From an uncultured Eubacteriales bacterium (GTDB lineage Bacteria; Bacillota; Clostridia; Oscillospirales; CAG-272): a stretch of 64,000 nucleotides of DNA. The stretch's first letter is position 1. Every line of letters begins with the position of its first letter. The stretch is from the NCBI GenBank assembly GCA_934401725.1, contig CAKRSS010000001.1, positions 36,106 through 100,105 on the forward strand, written 5' to 3'. Shown here piece after piece: positions 28,437-36,188 of this stretch. The notes beneath the pieces were generated by a model. The model was given only the letters and a program-made list of their open reading frames with translations. It made no database searches and had not been told where the DNA came from. The translations under genes and the position numbers were made by a program.

Positions 28437-29188
28437 GCGAGTCCCGAATCCCGGCGCACGCACACGGTGAGAAAACGGCAGCGGCTGGAACCGAGGCCGG
28501 TGCCCCGCCTGCCGAGCTTGCCTCAACCACCGAGGCCGGTGCCCCGCCTGCCGAGCTTGCTGCAACTACCGAGGCCGGTGCCCCGCTCGCCGAGCTTGCC
28601 TCAACTACCGAGGCCGCTCAGCCCGCCGAGCTCGCTGCAACTACCGAAGCTGCTTCAACTGCCGGGACTACCTCGACCACCGAGACTGCCGTGACCACCG
28701 AATCCGTCTCGACCCGCGTCTACACACTCGATCAGATGTCCGATACCATTCGTCAGGTGCTCGAGAGCGGCGGGGAGTTCCGCTTTTATCCGCGCGGGAC
28801 GAGTATGCTGCCGCTGCTGCGGCAGGACGTTGACTCCATCGCACTGGTCGCGGCGTCCGAAAAACTGCACCGCCGAGACATTCCGCTTTACACGCGTCCG
28901 AGCGGTCAGTACGTCCTGCACCGAGTGGTCGGTGAGGACGCCGACGGCTACATAATGTGCGGCGACAACCAGACAGCGCTCGAGCATGGCATCCGGCATT
29001 CGCAAATCTGTGGCGTGGTGACGGCAATCTATCGCGGCAAAAAGCAGAAGCGTCGCGATGTGACGTCGGCAGGGTACAGAATTTACAGTGCGCTCTGGTG
29101 CTTTATGCCGTTCCGACGGTTCTGCATGTTCTGCCGCCGAGGTGCGTTATGGTTTGTGCGTCACCTGAAATGCAAGAAGACCGACTGA
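28433..29188 (+). CDS. S24/S26-type signal-peptidase-like protein with repetitive N-terminus
   Basis: 251 residues. Residues about 20-100 are low-complexity Thr/Glu/Ala/Pro repeats (TEAGAPPAELAST units). The peptidase part starts near 105: FYPRGTSMLPLL holds the nucleophilic Ser (GxSMxP), RRDIPLYTRPSGQYVLHRVVG provides a His where bacterial type I enzymes have the Lys, and CGDNQ is the usual third box. A His in LHRVV is the SipW/ER-type Ser-His arrangement. No membrane helix precedes the Ser; a weakly hydrophobic C-terminal segment (about 215-240) could anchor it. Start at ATG 28433 overlapping the upstream stop. Confidence 0.75.
   Translation: MSESRIPAHAHGEKTAAAGTEAGAPPAELASTTEAGAPPAELAATTEAGAPLAELASTTEAAQPAELAATTEAASTAGTTSTTETAVTTESVSTRVYTLDQMSDTIRQVLESGGEFRFYPRGTSMLPLLRQDVDSIALVAASEKLHRRDIPLYTRPSGQYVLHRVVGEDADGYIMCGDNQTALEHGIRHSQICGVVTAIYRGKKQKRRDVTSAGYRIYSALWCFMPFRRFCMFCRRGALWFVRHLKCKKTD
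28490..28642 (+). repeat. 39-bp tandem repeat inside signal-peptidase-like gene
   Basis: Three 39-bp (13-codon) units at 28490-28528, 28529-28567 and 28568-28606, and a decayed fourth to 28642. They encode TEAGAPPAELAST-like units. Same period as the repeat in lgt but a different sequence. Confidence 0.92.
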
Positions 29189-29240
29189 CTTTACGGGCGT
29201 AACTAAGCTCACACAGGTCACATAATATTGAAGCCAATAA

Positions 29241-29286
29241 AAATCAAGTCCGCATAACACAGGCGTTGTGCGGACTTGATTTTTTG
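29241..29286. terminator. Bidirectional terminator between convergent units
   Basis: Perfect 14-bp stem AAATCAAGTCCGCA (29241-29254) / TGCGGACTTGATTT (29269-29282), T-run on the plus side and A-run on the other. It serves the nine-gene plus unit and the minus-strand glycosyltransferase. The rest of 29189-29301 is empty. Confidence 0.92.
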
Positions 29287-29301
29287 TATTTGTGACGCCA
29301 A

Positions 29302-30441
29302 TCAGGCTCTGTTTCGCACCTGATCCATCAGTATACCCTCCATGCGCTGCATGCATGTGGTCTGATCGAAGGAGGTGCTTTCGGAGAGATAGAGCTGGCG
29401 CAGCTTGGTCTTTTCCTCAGGATGCTCGATGAAATAGTCCAGCTTGCGGGCGAGATCGTCGCTGTCGTTGACGTTGAAAAGGCAGCGTTCGTCGAGCGCG
29501 AAGGCTTTTGTCGCACAGCGCGGCGAGTTGGCGATGAGCGGGACGAGCCCGCAGCAGATCGCCTCGAGACAGGATATTGCCTCAATTTCTATTTCGGCGG
29601 GGTGGCAGTAGAGGTCGCAGTAATTGATGAGATTTACGAGGTCCTCGCGCGAGTAAAAGTCGATTATCGGTGGGTTTTTGAGGTGCTTTTCGCCGTACGC
29701 CTTGATTTTTTTGTACTTCGGTCCGTTTCCGGCGAAGAACAGCTGTATTCGGTCGGCGTATTTCGACCGCTCGACTGCCTGCAGAAGCACCATGTGCGAC
29801 TTTTCGTTCGACAGCCGTCCGATGAACAGCACGCAGAACCTGTCCTTGAAGCGTTCCGGTTTCTGCACGTCACGCGGGCGGAAAATGTCGTTCACACCGT
29901 TCGAAATGACGTACCCCGGAGTGACGCGGCCAACCTCGTCCTCGAAAACGTCGCGGATGAACTGGGTAGGGAAGTGTATGGCATCGGCGCGGCAGAAGAG
30001 GTTCTTGTCGTACCAACGGTAGAGTATGTGGTTGACCGGCGGGCAGTCCTTGAGGCCGAGGTGCACGGTGAAGTTTTCGGCCTGCGCGTGAAATCCGGCG
30101 GTGAGCGGCTTGCCGAGCCGCTTTACAAGCTTTGACGTCCTGCGTGCGATGAACAGCGGAACCATAATGTGGACAACGTCGGCGTCCTTTATGGCGTCGG
30201 TCAGCAGCTTTTCGTCGTAGTGGGCGAGGGTGACGTTGTTGTTCCTCAGTATTCCGTTGAATATGGTCATGTTGGCCAGCGGGAGGACTACATAGCCCTC
30301 CTCGCCCCGGCGCTCGGCGTCGGGACAGACGACAGTGACCTCGTGACCACGGCTCTTCAGATAATTTATCAGGTTGTAGGCGGCGACGGACGTGCCGTTG
30401 TTGGCCTCACCCAGAACCTCGCATATGACGGTTATCTTCAT
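29302..30441 (-). CDS. GT4-family glycosyltransferase
   Basis: 379 residues, GT-B fold retaining transferase. N-terminal MKITVICEVLGEANNGTSVAAYNLINYLKSRGHEVTVVCP is the acceptor Rossmann domain; the C-terminal donor domain has FVLFIGRLSNEKSH-like FIGRLSNEK, then YCDLYCHPAEIEIEAISCLEAICCGLVPLIAN, the GT4 E-x7-E region. Similar to diacylglycerol glucosyltransferases and other lipid or capsule sugar transferases; no membrane helix. RBS CAGGAG precedes the ATG. It lies 23 bases downstream of an XRE regulator gene, so the two are probably one transcript. Confidence 0.88.
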   Translation of the reverse strand: MKITVICEVLGEANNGTSVAAYNLINYLKSRGHEVTVVCPDAERRGEEGYVVLPLANMTIFNGILRNNNVTLAHYDEKLLTDAIKDADVVHIMVPLFIARRTSKLVKRLGKPLTAGFHAQAENFTVHLGLKDCPPVNHILYRWYDKNLFCRADAIHFPTQFIRDVFEDEVGRVTPGYVISNGVNDIFRPRDVQKPERFKDRFCVLFIGRLSNEKSHMVLLQAVERSKYADRIQLFFAGNGPKYKKIKAYGEKHLKNPPIIDFYSREDLVNLINYCDLYCHPAEIEIEAISCLEAICCGLVPLIANSPRCATKAFALDERCLFNVNDSDDLARKLDYFIEHPEEKTKLRQLYLSESTSFDQTTCMQRMEGILMDQVRNRA

Positions 30442-30464
30442 AAAAATAACTCCTGTTTTTTTAT

Positions 30465-30722
30465 TCAGCAGGGCTCAGGCTTGCCGCGCGGCACGATGTC
30501 CACAAGGTCGGACAGCTTGCACTTAAGCGCGATGCAGATCTTGGCGAGCGTCTCAAGGTTGACGGCCTCGCGACGCCCCATTTTTGCGATGACAGCGGGG
30601 CTGATGTGCGTCAGCTGACGCAGGTCTTTTTTCTTCATTCGCCGGTCAATCAACAGTTTCCACAGCTTGTCGTAGCAATAATCACACGGCACTTCTTCAA
30701 TAACGGAATTTTTACCTCTCAT
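30465..30722 (-). CDS. XRE/Cro-C1-type helix-turn-helix regulator
   Basis: 85 residues. The HTH spans about 15-75: LWKLLIDRRMKKKDLRQLTHISPAVIAKMGRREAVNLETLAKICIALKCKLSDLVDIV. The start is set at ATG 30722 by GGAGG 8 bases upstream; an earlier in-frame ATG at 30794 lies upstream of the promoter. Typical small Cro-like repressor, here first in a two-gene operon with the GT4 gene and probably controlling it. Confidence 0.88.
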   Translation of the reverse strand: MRGKNSVIEEVPCDYCYDKLWKLLIDRRMKKKDLRQLTHISPAVIAKMGRREAVNLETLAKICIALKCKLSDLVDIVPRGKPEPC

Positions 30723-30752
30723 AATCGACACCTCCAAAATCCGGACAAGCAA

Positions 30753-30781
30753 AGTATACCACACATCCGCCCATAAAGCAA
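30753..30781 (-). promoter_or_regulatory. Promoter for XRE-GT4 operon
   Basis: Read on the minus strand: TTGCTT (30781-30776), 17-bp spacer, TATACT (30758-30753) preceded by TGG. Confidence 0.75.
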
Positions 30782-30856
30782 CAATAAATTTCACGAAACA
30801 GAACTTTTTGTGCTGAAACGGGCATATTTCGGCGATTGTGGGCTGACACAGCGCAC

Positions 30857-30896
30857 GAAAAAAGCACTTTCCCGTTATGAGTGCGGGAAAGTGCTT
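30857..30896 (-). terminator. Terminator of ECF-S/DUF1893 unit
   Basis: Arms AAGCACTTTCCCG (30862-30874) and CGGGAAAGTGCTT (30884-30896). The A-run at 30858-30863 gives a U-run only on the minus strand. The remaining 30795-30988 gap is empty. Confidence 0.85.
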
Positions 30897-30988
30897 GAGG
30901 CGCAGTGGCCTTTTAAAACGGTGATTTTGCGGGACTGTGACTTCATGAATGCGGTGCTTTTATTTGCGCCCCCATTCCCGCAGCTTTC

Positions 30989-31411
30989 TTACTTCCGGCC
31001 GGCGCGCAGCTCGTCCAGCTTGCGGAAGATCATTTCGACGCCGGTGTCGACGTCGTCCGTGACGCTGACGGTGCTCTCCATCGGGCAGAGCCCGGTGTTG
31101 TCGCGGTTCATGATGCGGTCGGTGAGCTTTCCGTAGCTGAAGGGAACGTCGTGCGCCGTGAGCACCGCGACGGCGCTCTTTGACATAATGTAGGCGTAGA
31201 CCTCGCGGACGCCCGCCTTGACAAATAGCATGGCCGCCGCCTTGCCGATCACGCGGTCAGCCGCGGAGTAACCGGAAAGCTGGCGTCCCTCGCGCAGAAA
31301 CCCCACCATGGGCGCGACGCCGCGCTCGTCGCTGACTATGACATCGCCGTCGCGGCAGAGAACGAGCGTGTGACCGGCGAGTCTGTTTATTGCAAGCTCG
31401 AGATCAGTCAT
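30989..31411 (-). CDS. DUF1893 (TM1506-like) protein
   Basis: 140 residues matching DUF1893: DLELAINRLAGHTLVLCRDGDVIVSDERGVAPMVGFL, then VIGKAAAMLFVKAGVREVYAYIMSKSAVAVL. A structure from this family has a deaminase-like fold but lacks a proven activity. ATG at 31411 chosen over 31438 because it gives the family N-terminus MTDLELAI. The start overlaps the end of the ECF S-component gene by 8 bases, so it is coupled to a transporter of an unknown small molecule. Confidence 0.8.
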   Translation of the reverse strand: MTDLELAINRLAGHTLVLCRDGDVIVSDERGVAPMVGFLREGRQLSGYSAADRVIGKAAAMLFVKAGVREVYAYIMSKSAVAVLTAHDVPFSYGKLTDRIMNRDNTGLCPMESTVSVTDDVDTGVEMIFRKLDELRAGRK

Positions 31412-31988
31412 GATTTCTTTCCTTGTTAAGCAGCGCACTCAGAAACATGACCGTGATCGGAACCACGACCGCCTGGATAGCAAGTCCGACGAAGCCGGTC
31501 TTTATCTGCTGCCAGATCATGGCGGTGGTGAAGGGGGTCAGTCTTCCGAAAACGGCGATGAGGAGGAGGAAGAAGGCGCGGCCGCTGACCTCAGCGAGAA
31601 TGACGGCAGGAAAAGCCAGCCAGGAGTGCTTCTCGATTTTGTCTGCGAACAGGCCGGAGACAAAGGCGAACACAGCCAGCTCTGCCATCATGAAGGGCAG
31701 TCTCGCGGCGGCGGGCATGGGCGAGCCGAACGACGAGGTGATAAGGAAGCTGACCAGCGGCGACGCAAGTCCTACGGCGATGCCCCAACGGCTGCCGAGC
31801 AGGCATCCGCCGAGCAGAACGGGCAGGTACATAGGCAACAGCGTGACGCCGGCGGAGGCGCCGACGGCGAGGTGCGCGAGCTGAGGAAGCACGACGGCAA
31901 GCGCGATAATTCCGGCGGAGATGAGTGTTTTGACGGTCAGTCTGAGTTTAAGTGAAGCGTTTTTTCTTGTAAGTACGGATTCTATCAT
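31404..31988 (-). CDS. ECF transporter S component (substrate-binding membrane protein)
   Basis: 194 residues with about six hydrophobic helices. It has the S-component pattern of an early helix rich in small residues (LISAGIIALAVVLPQLAHLAVG), LLPMYLPVLLGGCLLGSRWGIAVGLASPLVSFL, and a C-terminal GLAIQAVVVPITVMFLSALL. The N-terminal half MYLPVLLGGxxxG pattern is common in this superfamily. It would associate with the EcfA1A2T module at 0.9-3.5 kb. Substrate not deducible. RBS AAGGAG precedes the ATG. The 120-base leader (31989-32113) contains a 17-base palindrome CTGTAGC-GCT-GCTACAG but no riboswitch I can recognise. Confidence 0.82.
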   Translation of the reverse strand: MIESVLTRKNASLKLRLTVKTLISAGIIALAVVLPQLAHLAVGASAGVTLLPMYLPVLLGGCLLGSRWGIAVGLASPLVSFLITSSFGSPMPAAARLPFMMAELAVFAFVSGLFADKIEKHSWLAFPAVILAEVSGRAFFLLLIAVFGRLTPFTTAMIWQQIKTGFVGLAIQAVVVPITVMFLSALLNKERNHD

Positions 31989-32113
31989 GGTTTAACTCCT
32001 TGTTTTTAGGTATCTCCACGCAATGTCCGAGTGGCACACTTGCCGGGCATTTTTCCGTCATATTTCACAAAAGTCCTTGACTGTAGCGCTGCTACAGCCT
32101 GCGGATTTTTGTT

Positions 32114-33090
32114 TCATCTGACGAAAAATCTGACTGCGCGATTGCACCATCGGAATTGCGCGGAGAAGCCTTTACTTTTGAAATATTCCGCGATTGTCTT
32201 CATTCGCGCCGGCTGACGGACGCTGAAGGGACAGCGCCGCTCGCAGTGGCCGCAACCCGTGCAGGCGTCGGCTTTCACCTGCAGCTTGCTGTAATGGTTG
32301 TGCGCCATCTTGTCACCGGCGAGCGAGAGGTCGTTATATTTGTTTATGAGGCCGACGTCAAGCCCGGCAGGGCAGGGCTGACAGTGGTTGCAGTATACGC
32401 TGTTTCCGACTGCCGACTCATGGGTAAAGCCGCCGATGAGCGAGTAGTCGTTTTCCTCGCGGGTCGAGGAAAGGAATGGAAGCAGCGGAGGAACAGCTCC
32501 GCGCGCTCTCCGACCGAACCGATGCCCAGCTCGCCGCCGAACTCAAAGTCGTAGGCGGGGGTGATGGAGAACATCATCATGTCAAAGCAGCCCATGTCGA
32601 TCAGCTTGTTTGCGACGGCGGGCGTGTGTGAGGAGAAGCCGAGGTGCCGCACGACACCGGACTCCTTCAGTGAGCGGACGTAGTCGAGAATGCCGCCACC
32701 GATTATGTCGTCTATGTCGCTCATTTCGTCGACGCAGTGCAGAAAGCCGAAGTCGACGTAATCGGTTCCGAGCAGTCCGAGTTCCCACTCAAACGTGGAC
32801 CTGATGCGCCCGAGGTCGCGCGATCAGCCGTACTCGCCGCCCGGCTTGTAGACTGCGCCGAAGTGAAGTTGAAAGTACACCTTGTCGCGCATGTCCGCGA
32901 TGGCGCGCCCGAACGGCGCGTAGACCGCCGCACCACCGGCGCAGAGGTCGAAAAAGTTTATCCTGTGGCTGACGGCCTCGCGCACGACGGTCTCTAGCTC
33001 ATCCGGCGGGGCGTTCTGAATGCCGCCCATGCCGAGACCGAGCGTGCCTATGCGCTCATCGCCGTGTGGGAGCTTTCTGCATGCCGTCAT
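32114..33090 (-). pseudogene. Aldo/keto reductase with ferredoxin-type C-terminus, decayed
   Basis: Homologue of the following intact gene's family. N-terminal part (ERIGTLGLGMGGIQNAP ... VYFQLHFGAVYKPGGEYG) runs into an in-frame TGA at 32826-32824; the same frame then continues normally (SRDLGRIRSTFEWELGLLGTDYVDFGFLHCVDE) to GERAELFLRC near 32480. There about 90-100 family residues are missing and the frame shifts; the C-terminal part (DYSLIGGFTHESAVGN, YCNHCQPCPAGLD and the ferredoxin motif CTGCGHCERRCP) resumes in another frame. So one nonsense change plus a frameshifting deletion. ATG 33090 overlaps the stop of the upstream reductase. Confidence 0.85.
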
Positions 33091-34202
33091 TTGGTCTCAA
33101 ACTCCTTTGCGACGTCACGAAGCAGCTCGCGGATGTGCAGGTGCTGCGGGCAAGCCTTCTCGCACTTGCCGCAGCCGATACAGTCTGACGCCTTGCCGCC
33201 GCGCTCTGTGCGCGCGTTGTAATAATACTTCACGTTCCAGTTGTGGTAGAGCGTGTAGTTGTTCATGCAGGAGAACAGGTCGGGGATGGGGATGTGCTTG
33301 GGGCAGCCGTCCGTGCAGTAGCGGCAGGCGGTGCAGGGAATCAGCTTGATGGAGTGGAAGACGTCGCAGACGCGCGAGATGGCGTCGCGCTCGGTCTTGT
33401 TCAGCGGCTTGAAATCCTTCATGTGCGAGGTGTTGTCAAGCATCTGCTCCATGTTGCTCATGCCGGAGAGCACCATGAATATGCCGTCGAAGCCCGCCGC
33501 GAAGCGCACGGCGTAGCTCGCCGGGCTTCCGCCGTGCAGCTCGCCGATGATTTTTTTGGCGTCCTCGGGCAGGTTGACAAGGTTGCCGCCCTTGACCGGC
33601 TCCATGACGATTACAGGTTTGTTGTGCTTGCGGCAGACCTCGTAGCAGGCGCGGCTCTGCACGGCGGGATCCTCAAAGTCGATGTAGTTGAGCTGTATCT
33701 GGACGACCTCGACCTCGGGGTACTCGTTAAGTATCTGATCGAGCACCTCGGCGGTGTCGTGGAAGGAAAGGCCGACATGCTTCACCTTGCCCTCGGCCTT
33801 GAGCGCAAAGGCGGTCTCGTATGCGCGGCACTTTTTGTACTTTTCGAAAAGCGATTTGTTCTGAGCGTGAAGCAGGTAGAAGTCAAAATAATCAACGCCG
33901 CAGGATTCCAGCTGCTTTTCGAACAGCGGACGGATTTCCTTCTCAGAGTTGAACAGCGCGCCGGACAGCTTGTCCGTCAGAATAAAACTGTCGCGCGGGT
34001 AGCGCCGGACTACGCAGTCGCGTATCGCTGTCTCGCTCTGCCCGCCGATGTAGACACGCGCGGTGTCGAAATAATTGAAGCCCTCGGACATGAAATGGTC
34101 AACCATTCGGGTAAATTCGGCGTAATCAACCTTCTCGCCGTCCATGGGGAGACGCATACATCCGAAACCGAAGTTCTTTTTTACGTTGTCAAAAACACTC
34201 AT
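33087..34202 (-). CDS. Aldo/keto reductase with two C-terminal [4Fe-4S] motifs
   Basis: 371 residues. The AKR barrel carries FGFGCMRLP, FNYFDTARVYIGG (catalytic Asp/Tyr), LTDKLSG (Lys) and FDFYLLHAQN (His). The C-terminus adds two cysteine clusters, CTACRYCTDGCP and CIGCGKCEKACP, for 4Fe-4S centres. This Clostridial subfamily is uncharacterised in substrate. ATG at 34202 chosen because GAAAGGA lies about 8 bases upstream; an ATG at 34229 would add nine residues. Transcribed from a MerR-type promoter and followed by the decayed paralogue. Confidence 0.9.
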   Translation of the reverse strand: MSVFDNVKKNFGFGCMRLPMDGEKVDYAEFTRMVDHFMSEGFNYFDTARVYIGGQSETAIRDCVVRRYPRDSFILTDKLSGALFNSEKEIRPLFEKQLESCGVDYFDFYLLHAQNKSLFEKYKKCRAYETAFALKAEGKVKHVGLSFHDTAEVLDQILNEYPEVEVVQIQLNYIDFEDPAVQSRACYEVCRKHNKPVIVMEPVKGGNLVNLPEDAKKIIGELHGGSPASYAVRFAAGFDGIFMVLSGMSNMEQMLDNTSHMKDFKPLNKTERDAISRVCDVFHSIKLIPCTACRYCTDGCPKHIPIPDLFSCMNNYTLYHNWNVKYYYNARTERGGKASDCIGCGKCEKACPQHLHIRELLRDVAKEFETK

Positions 34203-34261
34203 AGCTTGCTTCCTTTCAATTGTTTCCACCGCCGGATGGCCAGACGTCGGTATCTATGCAC

Positions 34262-34292
34262 ATTATACATCCTGGAGTTGACTCTAAGTCAA
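34262..34292 (-). promoter_or_regulatory. MerR-type promoter/operator for aldo/keto reductase unit
   Basis: On the minus strand: TTGACT (34292-34287), 19-bp spacer, TATAAT (34267-34262). The over-long 19-bp spacer contains a dyad, AGAGTCAACTC (centre near 34280). This layout is the hallmark of promoters activated by MerR-family proteins that untwist the spacer; similar sites precede aldo/keto reductase and alcohol dehydrogenase genes in Firmicutes. No MerR gene lies in the window. Confidence 0.75.
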
Positions 34293-34364
34293 GGGGTAAC
34301 TCGAAATTTTTGCAAAAAATTTTTTCCGACCCGCGGCAAAGCAGCGCTGACCGTAATTTAACTG

Positions 34365-34393
34365 TTGATTTTTGCGCGCGTATATGGTAAGAT
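34365..34393 (+). promoter_or_regulatory. Promoter for alpha/beta hydrolase
   Basis: TTGATT (34365-34370), 17-bp spacer, TAAGAT (34388-34393) with TGG before it; divergent from the MerR-type promoter. Confidence 0.7.
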
Positions 34394-34418
34394 GTAGATA
34401 GCTTTTTTGGAGGTTTTT

Positions 34419-35423
34419 ATGTTGGCTCTATGGATAGGACTCGGAGTCCTCGCACTGCTCATCGCGGCTGATATAGCGTTTGCTGTGGTTTTGATTGAAA
34501 AATTTCTGGTACGCAAGCCGACGGAGGACGAGTGCGAGGTGTTGAGTCACGTCAGCGGCTCGTGGGTGAGGTGCGCCGAGGCCATGCTGCCGGGGCTTGA
34601 CTGGCTAGACGCGCAGCCGTCCGAGACGGTCGAGATAAGGTCGCAAGACGGACTTGCCCTGCGCGGTACCTTCATCCCTGCGGACACGCCGACCGGGCTG
34701 ACGCTTTTGTGCATGCACGGCTACACCAGCACGGGTCGCATGGATTACAGCGCGTCGGCGCCCTACCTCCACTCGCTCGGCTACAACATTCTGCTGCCCG
34801 ACCAGCGGTCGCACGGTCGCAGCGAGGGGCGGATAATCGGCTTTTCCTGCCTTGAGGGCCGGGACGTCGTCTCGTGGTGTCGCTATCTTGAAGAGCGGAT
34901 CGGCGTAGACTGTCGCATAATGCTCATGGGCATATCAATGGGCGCGTCCACAGTCATTAACGCCGCGGCCGAGCCTGATTTGCCCGACTGCGTGCGCGCG
35001 GTGCTGGCCGACTGCGGCTTTTCGTCCGGTTGGGAGGAGATAAAGCACCAGCTGAAGCGCATGAAGATACCGCCCTTCCCGGTGCTGCCGACGGCCGACC
35101 TGCAGCTGCGCATTTTCGGCGGATATTCGCTGCGCCGTCATACGCCGATTGAGAATGTCGGACGGATACGGGTTCCGCTGCTCATCGTGCACGGGCTCAA
35201 GGACGACTACGTCCCCACCCGGATGGGCAGGGAGTTGTACGATGCGGCGAAGTGCGACAAGCAGCTGATGCTCGTCGAGGACGCCGGGCACGGGCAGTCA
35301 TACATTTTTGCGACGGAGCGCTATCAGGCGGCGTTTCTCGAGCTCGCGCGCCGCGCCGGAATGTGCCCGGATTCCCGCGCGCCACTTGACAACGCGGGGC
35401 GTAACGTGTATAATAACAAGTGA
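34419..35423 (+). CDS. Membrane-anchored alpha/beta hydrolase
   Basis: 334 residues. An N-terminal membrane helix (about 3-25, LWIGLGVLALLIAADIAFAVV) is followed by a serine hydrolase fold: oxyanion loop LLCMHGYTSTG, nucleophile elbow MGISMGAST (GxSxG), acid LIVHGLKDDYVP (Asp) and His in VEDAGHGQSY. Resembles the YqkD/BAAT-like extracellular-facing hydrolases of Firmicutes. ATG at 34419 chosen by GGAGG 7 bases upstream. The last 40 bases double as a consensus promoter for the next gene. Confidence 0.85.
   Translation: MLALWIGLGVLALLIAADIAFAVVLIEKFLVRKPTEDECEVLSHVSGSWVRCAEAMLPGLDWLDAQPSETVEIRSQDGLALRGTFIPADTPTGLTLLCMHGYTSTGRMDYSASAPYLHSLGYNILLPDQRSHGRSEGRIIGFSCLEGRDVVSWCRYLEERIGVDCRIMLMGISMGASTVINAAAEPDLPDCVRAVLADCGFSSGWEEIKHQLKRMKIPPFPVLPTADLQLRIFGGYSLRRHTPIENVGRIRVPLLIVHGLKDDYVPTRMGRELYDAAKCDKQLMLVEDAGHGQSYIFATERYQAAFLELARRAGMCPDSRAPLDNAGRNVYNNK
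35386..35414 (+). promoter_or_regulatory. Consensus sigma-A promoter inside end of hydrolase gene
   Basis: Perfect TTGACA (35386-35391), 17-bp spacer, perfect TATAAT (35409-35414), lying within the last 13 codons of the hydrolase and reading into the phosphatidyltransferase gene. Confidence 0.85.
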
Positions 35424-35509
35424 TATTAAAGTGCTGACAATTCAGCCTCTGCGAAAGCCCGGCGGCGCGGCGTGCGGCAACCGGGGACTTACAAACGGAG
35501 AGAGTGTTT

Positions 35510-36067
35510 ATGAGAAGGAAGCCAATTATACCGGCTAACGTAATTACGATTGTGCGTATGTGCGGAACGGCGGCGCTGGTGTTTTTTCCGCCGTTTTCAA
35601 CAGAATTTCTTATAATTTACGGCCTGACAGGCCTTACCGACGTGCTTGACGGCTGGGTAGCCCGCAGCACGGGCACGACGAGCGAGCTCGGCGCGCGCCT
35701 TGACTCCATCGCAGACTTGCTTTTCTACGGCGTTATGCTCCTGAAGCTTTTTCCGACGCTCTGGCGCATGCTTCCGCCGGCGCTGTGGATAGTTGTCGCG
35801 GTGGCGCTGCTTTTGCGCCTGTGTGCGTACGGCACGGCGGCTCTCAAGTACCACAGGTTCGCGGCGGTGCATACATACCTCAACAAGATGACCGGCGCGG
35901 CGGTGTTTTTCGTGCCCTACATGCTGTACTTCCGCGTCGGAGACGCGTACTGCTGGGGCGTGGCCGTGGTTGCGCTCATCGCCTCGGGCGAGGAGCTGCT
36001 CATCCACCTCGTCAACCGGCGATATGACACGAGCGTCAAGTCTGTGCTGAGCCTGCTTGTGCAGTGA
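35510..36067 (+). CDS. CDP-alcohol phosphatidyltransferase (PgsA-like)
   Basis: 185 residues, multi-helix membrane enzyme that joins a CDP-activated lipid to an alcohol phosphate. The complete motif DGWVARSTGTTSELGARLDSIAD fits DGxxARx8Gx3Dx3D. N-terminal PANVITIVRM is the usual start of the family. Could be phosphatidylglycerophosphate synthase or an inositol/archaetidyl-type relative. ATG 35510 is chosen over GTG 35504 by the upstream GGAGAGA. Own promoter upstream, strong terminator after. Confidence 0.88.
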   Translation: MRRKPIIPANVITIVRMCGTAALVFFPPFSTEFLIIYGLTGLTDVLDGWVARSTGTTSELGARLDSIADLLFYGVMLLKLFPTLWRMLPPALWIVVAVALLLRLCAYGTAALKYHRFAAVHTYLNKMTGAAVFFVPYMLYFRVGDAYCWGVAVVALIASGEELLIHLVNRRYDTSVKSVLSLLVQ

Positions 36068-36106
36068 GTTGGTTTCCTGAAAAGCTGTCGCCGCAGACAG
36101 CCCACC

Positions 36107-36152
36107 AAAAAGCGGTTACTCAATACCGGGAGGTATTGAGTAACCGCTTTTT
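36107..36152. terminator. Bidirectional terminator
   Basis: Perfect 21-bp stem AAAAAGCGGTTACTCAATACC (36107-36127) with its complement (36132-36152), four-base loop. Serves the phosphatidyltransferase on plus and the BspA-like gene on minus. Confidence 0.93.
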
Positions 36153-36188
36153 TAACTGCCCGCCGCCTGGGCGGGGGATTTTGGGGGA

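Noticed and set aside
27717..29188. Lasso-peptide gene cluster
   Set aside because: HPr-kinase-like and peptidase-like genes are present, but no precursor peptide, asparagine-synthetase-like cyclase or PqqD-like protein is found.
31989..32113. Riboswitch in the leader of the ECF S-component gene
   Set aside because: Only one palindrome (CTGTAGC-GCT-GCTACAG) is evident; I could not match a known riboswitch core, so it is noted under the gene only.
32824..32826. In-frame TGA in the aldo/keto reductase read as selenocysteine
   Set aside because: The position is not a catalytic or metal-ligand site in the family, no SECIS-like hairpin was noticed after it, and the gene also has a frameshifting deletion, so decay is simpler.
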